Positions 1 through 7,091 are shown, numbered from the stretch's first letter. The stretch: DNA of 8,672 nt from Lachnospiraceae bacterium (GCA_017960415.1 JAGCZE010000418.1:1-8672), one strand, 5' to 3'. Notes: generated by a model not told the origin, from the letters alone. Translations and numbers: made by a program.

Positions 1-9
1 ATAAGTAAA

Positions 10-1236
10 ATGGCTGACAACAACACACTTAACGGAATGGATTCGACACCTACCCTTACGCTCAATCCCGAGGGCATGAACGAAGCTTCGCAGGCTCTGA
101 GCGGACTGACTCTCGAGCCTACCCTGACCCTGTCACAGAGTACAGAGGCACAGGCTGCACAGACCGCAGCCGACAAGCAGGCACAGCGCGAGGCCAATGC
201 GGTGAAGCTTGACGAAGAGATGCTTACCGATGAGGAGAAGAGGATCGTTGAAGAATTCTCACAGAAGATCGACATTACCGATTCCAACCAGGTTATGACC
301 TATGGTTCGGCTGCACAGAAGAATATTGCGAACTTCTCGGAGTCAGCCTTAAAGAGTGTCAAGACCCAGGATCTCGGAGAGATCGGTGAAGATCTTGCGG
401 CACTTGTTGTGGAACTGAAGAACATGGATCAGGAAGAGAAGAAGGGACTCTTCGGATTCATCCAGAAGAAAAAGAGAGACCTTGAGGCTATGAAGGCCAG
501 CTATTCCAAGGCTGAGGTCAATGTAGACAAGATCGTGAACAAGCTTGAAGAGCATCAGGTCACACTGATGAAGGACATCGCTCTGTTCGACCAGATGTAC
601 GATCTGAACCTGAAATATTACAAAGAGCTTACCATGTATATCATTGCCGGCAAGAAGCGCATTGAAGAAGTACGTAAGGGTGAGCTTGAGGAACTGCGCA
701 AGAAAGCTGAAGCTACCGGTGCACAGGAAGATGCACAGAAGTACAATGATATGGCCAACCTCGTAGAGCGTTTCGAGAAGAAGCTGCACGATCTGGAGCT
801 GACCAGGATGATCTCTATCCAGATGGGTCCCCAGACCAGACTCCTTCAGAACAACGATACTCTGATGGTAGAGAAGATCCAGTCTTCTATCGTCAATACG
901 ATCCCGCTGTGGAAGTCACAGATGGTCCTTGCACTCGGTATCGAGCACGGAAAGCAGGCTACAGAGGCACAGGCAGCTGTTACCGAGATGACCAACAAGC
1001 TGCTTAAGGAGAACTCCGAAAGACTCAAGATGGCAACCATTGAGACCGCCAAGGAAGCTGAGCGTTCGGTTGTTGACATTGAGACACTGAAGACCACAAA
1101 TGAGAACCTTATCAATACTCTTGACGAGGTTATGCGTATACAGGCCGAAGGCAAGCAGAAACGTAAGGAAGCTGAGGCAGAACTCGGAAGGATCGAGGGC
1201 GAGCTGAAAGCTAAATTGATGGAACTCAAGGGCTGA
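10..1236 (+). CDS. telA: TelA/KlaA-family toxic anion resistance protein
   Basis: This 408-residue soluble, mostly helical protein belongs to the TelA (KlaA/XpaC-associated) family. The family is named for tellurite resistance, but its biochemical role is unclear; homologues are linked to envelope or metal stress. The family signature is clear at about residues 270-312: QMGPQTRLLQNND, then VEKIQSSI, then NTIPLWKSQMVLALG. Long charged helices, probably coiled coil, cover about 140-265 and 320-405. The N-terminal 65 residues look disordered and carry PTLTL twice (residues 14-18 and 37-41). There is no signal peptide or membrane segment, so it should be cytosolic. The ATG at 10 fits the family start, but only nine bases precede it, so its ribosome site cannot be assessed. 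A TPM-like membrane protein follows after 138 nt, which suggests a shared envelope-stress role (inference). The family call is firm; the substrate is unknown. Confidence 0.93.
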   Translation: MADNNTLNGMDSTPTLTLNPEGMNEASQALSGLTLEPTLTLSQSTEAQAAQTAADKQAQREANAVKLDEEMLTDEEKRIVEEFSQKIDITDSNQVMTYGSAAQKNIANFSESALKSVKTQDLGEIGEDLAALVVELKNMDQEEKKGLFGFIQKKKRDLEAMKASYSKAEVNVDKIVNKLEEHQVTLMKDIALFDQMYDLNLKYYKELTMYIIAGKKRIEEVRKGELEELRKKAEATGAQEDAQKYNDMANLVERFEKKLHDLELTRMISIQMGPQTRLLQNNDTLMVEKIQSSIVNTIPLWKSQMVLALGIEHGKQATEAQAAVTEMTNKLLKENSERLKMATIETAKEAERSVVDIETLKTTNENLINTLDEVMRIQAEGKQKRKEAEAELGRIEGELKAKLMELKG

Positions 1237-1262
1237 GACCGAAATTCAAACAGGAGCCCTTG
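1227..1262 (+). terminator. weak hairpin spanning the telA stop codon
   Basis: The 8-nt arm CAAGGGCT (1227-1234) is perfectly complementary to AGCCCTTG (1255-1262), with a 20-nt loop that contains the rest of the TGA stop. No T tract follows, so it is a poor intrinsic terminator. It may only protect the 3' end, or be fortuitous. Confidence 0.25.
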
Positions 1263-1374
1263 CGAACCGTCCACACGACCCTGCGTATAATAAACTTGCC
1301 GACTCTTGATCTTGATCTGCCTGATATGCGTCAGCGCAGAGAGCCTGCGGTATTATCGAAAGGGGGTGTGAACC

Positions 1375-2262
1375 ATGAAAAAAATCTTTTCACACGAATG
1401 GATCGCATGGGTATTCCTGATCGCCTGCATTGTCTTTAATCTTGTCATCACATCGATGCGCAAGCCCAAGATAGTGAAGGACGAGGCGAAAGTGCTTTCC
1501 GAAACGGTTGAGGATCAGGTAAAGAAATACAACAAACAGTGGAAAAAGAAATATGACGGGCTGAGAGTTGCGGTAGCTTTCCTGACCAAAGAGCGTGACA
1601 TCTATGATTACTATCAGGCATTAAAGCTTGGGGATAACGGTTGTCTGCTGGTGTTTGTCGTTGAGGATGATATTTTATCGGTCAATGACATACGGGTCGG
1701 TGAAGATTTCTCCCTGATGCAATACTGGGGGGATGATACGGTCGCTTTATTGCTCGAAACCTACAGGATTGACGTTGAAAAGGCGTTCAATTCCGGGAAC
1801 CGTGGCGAAATAAACGGTCTGACCGGAGATCTGTATGACAAACTGAATCGTCATTGGCAGGAAAAATGGCCGGAGGAGGAGGAAGCTACGCCGACGCCTA
1901 CATCAACACCTACGCCGACACCTACAATGACGCCGACACCTACGCCCTCACCCACACCTACACCTACGCCAACGGTTACACCTACGGTAACGCCAACGGC
2001 TACACCTACAGAGGAACCTACAGCGACACCTACGGTGGAACCTACTGTAGAACCTACTCACCGGGATGATGACGAAGAAGATGAAGATCAGGATCAGCCG
2101 AAAGGACCCGGAAGAATGATCCTGTCTCTGATCTGGGCTATATTAAAGCCCTGGATCAAATTGATAGGCATTATATTTGCGATCATCTTCATAGTGAACT
2201 TCCTGAAAGGCTTCTTCGGAGGCGGCGGTGGCGGCGGAGGAGGACCTAACAGGCTCGGCTGA
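1375..2262 (+). CDS. Membrane protein with TPM-like domain, Pro/Thr linker and poly-Gly tail
   Basis: This 295-residue protein has a modular layout. A hydrophobic segment (residues 9-27) follows a short basic start and is a signal or anchor. A globular domain follows (about 32-165) that resembles the TPM (YgcG/Psb32) fold: an amphipathic helix, a strand LRVAVAFLT, then [14 protein letters not shown], where YgcG proteins have their conserved NGxL-type strand. Next come a Pro/Thr-rich linker (171-228), an acidic stretch (230-240), a second membrane segment (about 248-278) and nine consecutive glycines (282-290). A membrane helix followed by a Gly-rich tail is typical of YgcG-type proteins. TPM domains are linked to phosphatase activity or membrane-protein maintenance; no catalytic residues can be assigned here. 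AGGGGGTG lies 7 nt or so before the ATG. The TPM assignment is from pattern memory and is moderate. Confidence 0.7.
   Translation: MKKIFSHEWIAWVFLIACIVFNLVITSMRKPKIVKDEAKVLSETVEDQVKKYNKQWKKKYDGLRVAVAFLTKERDIYDYYQALKLGDNGCLLVFVVEDDILSVNDIRVGEDFSLMQYWGDDTVALLLETYRIDVEKAFNSGNRGEINGLTGDLYDKLNRHWQEKWPEEEEATPTPTSTPTPTPTMTPTPTPSPTPTPTPTVTPTVTPTATPTEEPTATPTVEPTVEPTHRDDDEEDEDQDQPKGPGRMILSLIWAILKPWIKLIGIIFAIIFIVNFLKGFFGGGGGGGGGPNRLG
1885..2058 (+). repeat. Low-complexity Pro/Thr-coding repeat
   Basis: This stretch of imperfect 6-nt units (CCNACN) encodes alternating Pro-Thr, interspersed with Ser, Val, Ala and Glu (residues 171-228 of the TPM-like protein). It turns Glu-rich at its 3' end ([17 protein letters not shown]). 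Such linkers are extended and often span the cell wall. The nucleotide periodicity makes the tract prone to slippage, so its length may vary among strains. Confidence 0.85.
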
Positions 2263-2332
2263 TATCAAATGTCATGTTGGGCACCGGTTGATTTCCGAAC
2301 ACCGATATGATCGCTTTGCAATGATAAATGTT

Positions 2333-2365
2333 CATCGGGCAGGAGTAAGTCCGTCCTGCCCGATG
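2333..2365 (+). terminator. Perfect 12-bp stem-loop upstream of rfbB
   Basis: CATCGGGCAGGA (2333-2344) pairs perfectly with TCCTGCCCGATG (2354-2365) around a 9-nt loop. It is the strongest hairpin in the window. It lies 71 nt after the TPM gene stop and 27 nt before the rfbB ATG. There is no T run on either strand immediately after the stem, so it is not a classical intrinsic terminator. It could instead be a processing or stability element, or a leader structure for rfbB. The 5' arm contains an AGGAG that would be hidden in the stem; the likely rfbB ribosome site (AAGGAG, 2375-2380) lies outside it. Confidence 0.45.
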
Positions 2366-2392
2366 TTCGATAAAAAGGAGTAAAAACAGTAT

Positions 2393-3412
2393 ATGAAGAT
2401 TCTGGTAACGGGCGGCGCCGGCTTTATTGGCGCAAATTTCATAAAGTATGAATTAAAAGCTCATCCGCAGGATGAGCTTATCTGCGTTGATAAGCTGACT
2501 TATTGCGGCAATCTCGAAAGCCTTGAAGAAGAGCTTAAGAACCCTGCATTTACCTTTATCAAGGCGGATATCTGCGATGCGGAAGCAATCGATAGGATCG
2601 TCTCGGAGAACAGACCCGATGTGATCGTGCATTTCGCTGCGGAATCACATGTTGACAGGTCTATTGAGGATCCTCAGATCTTTGTAAGGACCAATATCAT
2701 AGGAACGCAGAATCTGCTCGAGGCTGCCCGGAAGTTTGAGGTTAAGAGATTCCATCAGGTTGGAACGGACGAAGTATACGGAGATCTTCCGCTTGACCGT
2801 CCCGATCTGTTCTTTACCGAAGACCTGCCCCTCAAGCCCTCAAGCCCTTATTCGGCATCAAAGGCCGGAGCTGATTTCCTGGTACAGGCTTATCACAGGA
2901 CTTTCGGCGTGAATATTTCCATCAGCCGCTGTTCGAATAATTACGGACCTTACCAGTTCCCGGAGAAGATGATACCGCTCATGATCGCCAATGCGCTTGC
3001 CGACAAGCCTCTTCCGGTATATGGTGAGGGCATCAATGTCAGGGATTGGCTGTATGTTGAAGATCATTGCCGTGCCATCGACCTGATCATCCGTGAAGGC
3101 AAGGACGGCTGTGTTTACAATGTCGGCGGTCATAATGAGATGCGCAACATTGACATTGTCAAGCTGATCCTCAAGGAGCTTGACAAACCCGAGAGCCTTA
3201 TCACATTCGTAACGGACCGTAAGGGACACGATATGAGATATGCGATCGATCCCTCCAAGATCACAAGGGAGCTGGGCTGGAAGCCTGAGACCATGTTTAA
3301 GGACGGCATAAAGTCAACGATACGCTGGTATCTCGACAACCGTTCATGGTGGGAGAAGATCATTTCCGGAGAATACAAGGACTATTACGAGAAAATGTAC
3401 GGTAACAGATAA
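2393..3412 (+). CDS. rfbB: dTDP-glucose 4,6-dehydratase
   Basis: RfbB (RmlB) converts dTDP-glucose to dTDP-4-keto-6-deoxyglucose with bound NAD, the second step towards dTDP-L-rhamnose and related deoxysugars for cell-surface glycans. At 339 residues it matches the family length. It is an extended short-chain dehydrogenase. The Rossmann motif GGAGFIG is at residues 7-13. HFAAESHVDRS is at 80-90. The dehydratase-specific TDE triad is at T125-D126-E127, followed by VYG. The catalytic YxxxK pair is Y153/K157. SNNYGPYQFPEK (181-192), NVRDW (215-219) and NVGG (243-246) are also typical. The ATG is preceded by AAGGAG with a somewhat long 12-nt spacing. None of the partner genes (rfbA, rfbC, rfbD) lies in this window, so the gene is either at a cluster edge or separate from it. 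The call is firm. Confidence 0.96.
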   Translation: MKILVTGGAGFIGANFIKYELKAHPQDELICVDKLTYCGNLESLEEELKNPAFTFIKADICDAEAIDRIVSENRPDVIVHFAAESHVDRSIEDPQIFVRTNIIGTQNLLEAARKFEVKRFHQVGTDEVYGDLPLDRPDLFFTEDLPLKPSSPYSASKAGADFLVQAYHRTFGVNISISRCSNNYGPYQFPEKMIPLMIANALADKPLPVYGEGINVRDWLYVEDHCRAIDLIIREGKDGCVYNVGGHNEMRNIDIVKLILKELDKPESLITFVTDRKGHDMRYAIDPSKITRELGWKPETMFKDGIKSTIRWYLDNRSWWEKIISGEYKDYYEKMYGNR

Positions 3413-3415
3413 CTG

Positions 3416-3436
3416 ATAAGAGATAAGAGATAAGAG
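3416..3436 (+). repeat. Three tandem 7-nt ATAAGAG repeats
   Basis: Three exact copies of ATAAGAG lie back to back just after the rfbB stop, within the 59-nt rfbB-amidase gap, and run on into AT at the 3' end. Each copy holds a TAA. Because 7 is not a multiple of 3, the three copies place stop codons in all three forward frames. The tract may be slippage-generated or part of a dispersed short repeat; copy number elsewhere in the genome is not visible here. Confidence 0.85.
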
Positions 3437-3457
3437 ATGCTCCGTTTCAGACCGGAA

Positions 3458-3463
3458 AGGAGG
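3458..3463 (+). promoter_or_regulatory. Ribosome binding site of the amidase gene
   Basis: A perfect AGGAGG ends 8 nt before the ATG at 3472. It overlaps the upstream in-frame GTG at 3463, so GTG cannot be served by it. This decides the start in favour of ATG 3472. Confidence 0.85.
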
Positions 3464-3471
3464 TGAGGCGC

Positions 3472-4575
3472 ATGAAGATCGACTACAGAAGATTGCTGGC
3501 TTCGGCCGGTGTGTTCCTGGGTGTTCTTCTTATCATGTGTCTTACCGCAAAACTGGTCATCAAATATTCGGGAGTGACTATAGACGGAGTTGTCCGGGCG
3601 CAGGCCGACAACAGCGGTAATCCCTTCGGAGAGCTTGACATTAAGGGAGATTCCGCGGAAGAAGGCAATTTCTCCGGGAATAACGGCAGCTCTGAGAAGA
3701 CCGGTGATAAAGAAACCGGCAATAGTGCGGGTAATAATGTTCCCGGCAATGATCCGTCGGGCAACGGTCAATCCGGCAGCAATACATCCGGGAATGAATC
3801 AAAAGCGAACGGATCTGCCGCCGGAAATACAAGTGACATTGAGACAGGTAATGCAGCAGGTTCCGATGTGAACGGCGGGACCGGAACTCAAAATACGGAT
3901 GCAGGCAATAACGGAAGTACGGGTACGAACGATAACGGACGAGCCGGTATACGTGTGATATGTGTCGATGCGGCGCACCAGGCCAAGGCCGACAGCTCCA
4001 CAGAGCCCATCGGTCCCGGGGCCCGGACTACAAAAGAAAAGTGTACATCGGGTGCAACCGGCTCAACCGGAGTGACCGAGCATTCGCTGAATCTGGCCAT
4101 TGCACTGAAACTGCGCGACGAACTGACCGGAAGAGGATATGCCGTTATCATGATCCGCGACAGCGCCGATGTTTCCGTAAGTGAAGCGACGCGAGCTAAA
4201 ACAGCCAATGACACCTCCGACCTGGTTGTCCATATCCACTGCAATGCGGATGACCGGCCGGGAATATCGGGCATAATGGCATTTGAACCCGGGGAAGATA
4301 ACAGTTTTGTCTCGGGAAGCACCGGCAAAGAATGCCGCAAACTCGGCACATATATAACATCTTGCCTTGCGTCTTCCACAGGTGCCAAAAACTGGGGCGT
4401 AATAGAAATCGATACTCTCACCGCGCTGAACTGGACAACGATTCCTTCGTCGCATGTAGAAGTCGGATATCTGACCAATGAGGACGAGGAAAAACTCCTT
4501 GTGACAGGCAGTTACCAGGACAAGATCGCAAAAGGGATCGCGGACGGCATAGATGCGTATTTTGCCGGCAACTGA
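3472..4575 (+). CDS. Membrane-anchored N-acetylmuramoyl-L-alanine amidase (Amidase_3)
   Basis: This 367-residue enzyme is predicted to cleave the bond between N-acetylmuramic acid and the stem peptide of peptidoglycan outside the cell. An N-terminal membrane segment (about residues 9-31) acts as signal or anchor. A disordered Ser/Gly/Asn-rich linker covers about 45-157, and the zinc amidase domain covers about 160-364. Visible zinc and catalytic residues are H169 (in VDAAHQ), E203 (VTEHSLNLA), H256 (VHIHCNAD) and E330 (SHVEVGYLTN). All four expected positions are filled, so it should be active. The first motif reads DAAH rather than the usual DAGH. The insert with PIGPGA after the first histidine resembles a clostridial Amidase_3 subgroup. 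There is no SH3 or other wall-binding module; the linker probably reaches the wall. The ATG at 3472 is chosen over GTG 3463 because of the ribosome site. Ung follows after 31 nt, suggesting co-transcription. Confidence 0.92.
   Translation: MKIDYRRLLASAGVFLGVLLIMCLTAKLVIKYSGVTIDGVVRAQADNSGNPFGELDIKGDSAEEGNFSGNNGSSEKTGDKETGNSAGNNVPGNDPSGNGQSGSNTSGNESKANGSAAGNTSDIETGNAAGSDVNGGTGTQNTDAGNNGSTGTNDNGRAGIRVICVDAAHQAKADSSTEPIGPGARTTKEKCTSGATGSTGVTEHSLNLAIALKLRDELTGRGYAVIMIRDSADVSVSEATRAKTANDTSDLVVHIHCNADDRPGISGIMAFEPGEDNSFVSGSTGKECRKLGTYITSCLASSTGAKNWGVIEIDTLTALNWTTIPSSHVEVGYLTNEDEEKLLVTGSYQDKIAKGIADGIDAYFAGN
3601..3942 (+). repeat. Low-complexity Ser/Gly/Asn linker-coding tract
   Basis: The tract encodes degenerate SGN/GN units (such as AGNNVPGNDPSGNGQSGSN) between the membrane anchor and the amidase domain. 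Its biased base pattern opens several overlapping frames on both strands, none with a ribosome site or recognisable product. It is probably an unstructured wall-spanning spacer. Confidence 0.7.
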
Positions 4576-4606
4576 GTTTGAAAGCGGAAGAAAGCAGGGT
4601 ATTGAT

Positions 4607-5281
4607 ATGGGCGGTATTTCAAATGATTGGCTCGGAGTGATCTCCGGTGAATTTGCGAAGCCTTATTACAGGCAGCTTTTTGATTTTGTACAGGAGGAAT
4701 ACAGGACACAGACTGTATTTCCGCCCTCAGGCGATATTTTCAATGCCTTTACATATACGCCCTATGCCAATGTAAAATGCGTAATATTGGGTCAGGATCC
4801 CTATCACAACTTTAACCAGGCCCACGGACTGTGTTTTTCGGTGCTGCCGGGCAATGATATCCCGCCTTCGCTGAAGAACATTTACAAAGAACTTCATGAC
4901 GAGCTGGGCTGTAATTTTCCGAACAACGGATATCTGAAAAAGTGGGCCGATGAAGGTGTTCTGATGCTGAACACCGTATTGACCGTCAGGGCACACCAGG
5001 CTTTTTCACATCAGAACCACGGGTGGGAGCAGTTTACCGATGCAGCCATAACGGCTGTGGACAAGATCGACAGGCCCATCGTATTCATGCTTTGGGGAAG
5101 ACCGGCGCAGAAAAAGAAGCTCCTGCTCCACAATCCTAAACATCTGATACTGGAAGCGGCTCATCCGAGTCCCTTATCGGCATCGGGAGGATTTTTCGGA
5201 TGCGGGCATTTTAAAAAAGCAAATGAATTTCTGCGATCAAACGGCATAGAGCCGATCGACTGGCAGATAGAGGATATATAA
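4607..5281 (+). CDS. ung: Uracil-DNA glycosylase, family 1
   Basis: Ung removes uracil from DNA, starting base-excision repair of deaminated cytosine or misincorporated dUTP. Counting from the ATG at 4607 the protein has 224 residues, close to the E. coli length of 229. The water-activating motif GQDPYH is at 62-67 with catalytic D64. The uracil-stacking F77 lies in HGLCFSV. The uracil-binding N122 is in LMLNTVLTV. The DNA-intercalation loop HPSPLSA starts at H186. These positions nearly coincide with E. coli numbering, which supports this start over the in-frame ATG at 4553 that would overlap the amidase gene. A modest AGGG (4596-4599) lies 7 nt upstream. The HAD gene starts 3 nt after the stop, so the two are almost certainly co-transcribed. 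The call is firm. Confidence 0.96.
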   Translation: MGGISNDWLGVISGEFAKPYYRQLFDFVQEEYRTQTVFPPSGDIFNAFTYTPYANVKCVILGQDPYHNFNQAHGLCFSVLPGNDIPPSLKNIYKELHDELGCNFPNNGYLKKWADEGVLMLNTVLTVRAHQAFSHQNHGWEQFTDAAITAVDKIDRPIVFMLWGRPAQKKKLLLHNPKHLILEAAHPSPLSASGGFFGCGHFKKANEFLRSNGIEPIDWQIEDI

Positions 5282-5284
5282 GCA

Positions 5285-5893
5285 ATGATCAGAAATATTG
5301 TTTTTGATATCGGAAATGTACTGGCTGCGTTCCGCTGGAAGGATTATATAGCGGAACTCGGATTTGAGGGCAGCATGGCAGAACGTCTGGCCAATGCCAC
5401 GACCCTGAACAAGATGTGGCGCGAAGTCGACAGGGGAGTCATGAGCGTCAACGATATCATAGAGAATTGTATCGCATCGGATCCTGAGATTGAAGAGGCC
5501 ATAAGACTGTTTTATTCCGACAGGCGCAGACTTGTGGCGGAGTACGACTATGCGCGCGGATGGATCAGCGAGCTGAAAGAGCGGGGATATAAGATCTATC
5601 TGCTGTCAAATTATTCGCAGGATCATTTTCAGTATATCAGCCGTCATTTTACCTTTTTCGGACTCGAAGACGGCAAAGTGATATCATATATGGAAAAAGT
5701 GCTGAAGCCGGAAAGCAGGATATATGAGATATTGTATCAACGCTACGGCCTTATTCCGGAAGAATGCGTATTTCTCGACGATTCGGAGGATAATATAAAA
5801 GGTGCTTTAAACACCGGGATGAAAGGCATAATCTTCAGGGATTACGCACAGGGAAAAGCAGAGCTCGAAAGATTATTGAAAGAAACTGATTGA
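5285..5893 (+). CDS. HAD-superfamily phosphatase, YihX-like
   Basis: This 202-residue HAD subfamily IA hydrolase should remove phosphate from a small phosphorylated metabolite in the cytosol. Motif I is FDIGNV with nucleophile D8; the usual second Asp is replaced by G10, as in the YihX (glucose-1-phosphate phosphatase) group, which has FDLGNV. A helical cap covers about 15-85. Motif II is LLSNYS (S108), motif III is K141 in LKPE, and motif IV is FLDDSEDN (D165, D166, N170). All catalytic motifs apart from the second Asp are intact. The substrate cannot be read from the sequence. AGAGGA (5270-5275) gives a suitable ribosome site inside the end of ung, only 3 nt separating the two genes. A role in sugar-phosphate or nucleotide turnover is possible but unproved. 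Confidence 0.88.
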   Translation: MIRNIVFDIGNVLAAFRWKDYIAELGFEGSMAERLANATTLNKMWREVDRGVMSVNDIIENCIASDPEIEEAIRLFYSDRRRLVAEYDYARGWISELKERGYKIYLLSNYSQDHFQYISRHFTFFGLEDGKVISYMEKVLKPESRIYEILYQRYGLIPEECVFLDDSEDNIKGALNTGMKGIIFRDYAQGKAELERLLKETD

Positions 5894-5950
5894 TACAGGG
5901 ATTTTACTGATCTGTCCCAAGAAGCAATAGGAAATTCGGAGGTAAAGAAC

Positions 5951-7054
5951 ATGGCAGGATCATCATTCGGAAAGATTTTTACGGTAACAACCTGGGGCGA
6001 ACCGGTGGGAAACGGTATCGGAGTAGTGATTGACGGAGTTCCTGCGGGAATCAGGCTCAATGAAAACGACGTCCAGTCCTACCTGAACAGAAGAAAGCCC
6101 TTCAAAGCCTCATTTGAACCCGTGAAGCATGAAAATGACTTCGTAAGCATCAATTCCGGCATTTCGAACGGCGTTACCAACGGTCTTCCCATCGCCATGA
6201 CCATAACCAATTCATCTGTCAGAAATAAGAAGGATGATAGCAATGACAGGGTGTTCAGACCCGGTCAGGATGACTTTACATATGATGCCAAATTCGGCGT
6301 ACGCTCAAACAGGGGAACAGGCAACGCCGCATGGCGCGAGACTGCGGCAAGGGTTGCTGCGGGTGCTGTGGCTCAGGCAATACTTTCGGGAATCGGTATC
6401 TCCTTCTGCTCTTATGTCAGTTCCATAGGACCGGTTTCGATCAAATATGCTTCGTCATCGGTTGAAAACATCAGCACCAATGCCTTAAGAATGCCCGACC
6501 GCGACGCCGCGGCCGAAGCACTGGCTTATCTTGAAAAGGTTGCTGCTGACAGGGATTCTGCGGGCGGAACGGTTGAAGTCGTCGTTACCGGAGTACCTGC
6601 CGGCATAGGAGAGCCTGTATTTAACAAGCTTGACGCGCGTCTGGCACAGGCTGTTATGTCCATAGGCCTTATCAACGGAGTTGAATTCGGTGAGGGCTTC
6701 GGGGCTACATTAAGTACGGGTACTCACACGGCGGATTCATTCTCATTTGCCGGAGGCAGAGTTGAAAAGAAATCCAATTCCTCAGGCGGTATGCTCGGCG
6801 GTATCAGCGACGGTTCGGAAATAGTTTTGAGGGCTTCCGTTATGCCGACACCTGTAACGGGCATTACGACGAAAACCGTCGATAATGAGGGCAATGAAGT
6901 GGATTATACGGGAACTTCCGCTGAAACTACGATTGTCCCGAGAGCCGTAGTCGTTGTTGAATCAATGATGGCAATAGCTCTTGTGGATATGTTGTTTGAA
7001 AATATGCTCTCTAAGATCGACAGTATAGAAGATTATTACAAAGCCAAAAGATGA
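5951..7054 (+). CDS. Chorismate synthase homologue with altered active site
   Basis: This 367-residue protein is collinear with chorismate synthase (AroC), the FMN-dependent last step of the shikimate pathway, and matches its length. Fold signatures are clear: [73 protein letters not shown] and a C-terminal [12 protein letters not shown]. The catalytic motifs are not kept. GESHG reads GEPVG (16-20, His to Val19). RPGHAD reads RPGQDD (103-108, His to Gln106). RDYRGGGRSSAR reads [12 protein letters not shown] (118-129). NHAGG reads NSSGG (276-280). KPT reads MPT (298-300). RHDPC reads SAETT (323-327). The frame is intact and the ribosome site CGGAGGT is excellent (7-nt spacing), so it is probably expressed. 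I infer a pseudoenzyme or a new activity, not ordinary AroC, so I give no gene symbol. A hairpin follows the stop. Confidence 0.9.
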   Translation: MAGSSFGKIFTVTTWGEPVGNGIGVVIDGVPAGIRLNENDVQSYLNRRKPFKASFEPVKHENDFVSINSGISNGVTNGLPIAMTITNSSVRNKKDDSNDRVFRPGQDDFTYDAKFGVRSNRGTGNAAWRETAARVAAGAVAQAILSGIGISFCSYVSSIGPVSIKYASSSVENISTNALRMPDRDAAAEALAYLEKVAADRDSAGGTVEVVVTGVPAGIGEPVFNKLDARLAQAVMSIGLINGVEFGEGFGATLSTGTHTADSFSFAGGRVEKKSNSSGGMLGGISDGSEIVLRASVMPTPVTGITTKTVDNEGNEVDYTGTSAETTIVPRAVVVVESMMAIALVDMLFENMLSKIDSIEDYYKAKR

Positions 7055-7066
7055 ATATAAATACTG

Positions 7067-7091
7067 AAACGGTGTTTTACGACACCGTTTT
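7067..7091 (+). terminator. Intrinsic terminator after the chorismate synthase-like gene
   Basis: AAACGGTGT (7067-7075) pairs perfectly with ACACCGTTT (7082-7090) around a 6-nt loop, and the 3' arm ends in TTTT. It starts 12 nt after the stop codon. The T run is short but placed as expected. It would separate the upstream transcript from the beta-helix gene. Confidence 0.65.

Noticed and set aside
846..1274. Minus-strand open frame of 142 codons opposite telA
   Set aside because: It lies antisense to the most conserved TelA region, so the open frame follows from codon bias of the real gene.
1260..1291. Promoter-like TTGCGA (1260-1265) and TATAAT (1286-1291) before the TPM-like gene
   Set aside because: The -10 is perfect, but the spacer is 20 nt, too long for a good sigma-A promoter, and one such match in a window this size can arise by chance.
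1854..2069. Open frame of 71 codons overlapping the Pro/Thr repeat, rich in Thr/Tyr
   Set aside because: It is the +2-frame reading of a 6-nt repeat inside a convincing gene, with no ribosome site and no known domain.
3483..4478. Several long open frames on both strands within the amidase gene
   Set aside because: They arise from the biased composition of the Ser/Gly/Asn linker and shadow a clear amidase frame; none has a ribosome site or recognisable product.
4553..4606. Earlier ATG for ung that would overlap the amidase end
   Set aside because: The extra 18 residues have no family counterpart, and the start at 4607 gives residue numbering that matches E. coli Ung (D64, F77).
5894..5950. 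Possible hairpin (ACAG/CTGT and GGGA/TCCC) between the HAD and chorismate synthase-like genes
   Set aside because: The stems are only 4 bp, mutually overlapping, with no T tract, so no terminator or riboswitch can be supported.
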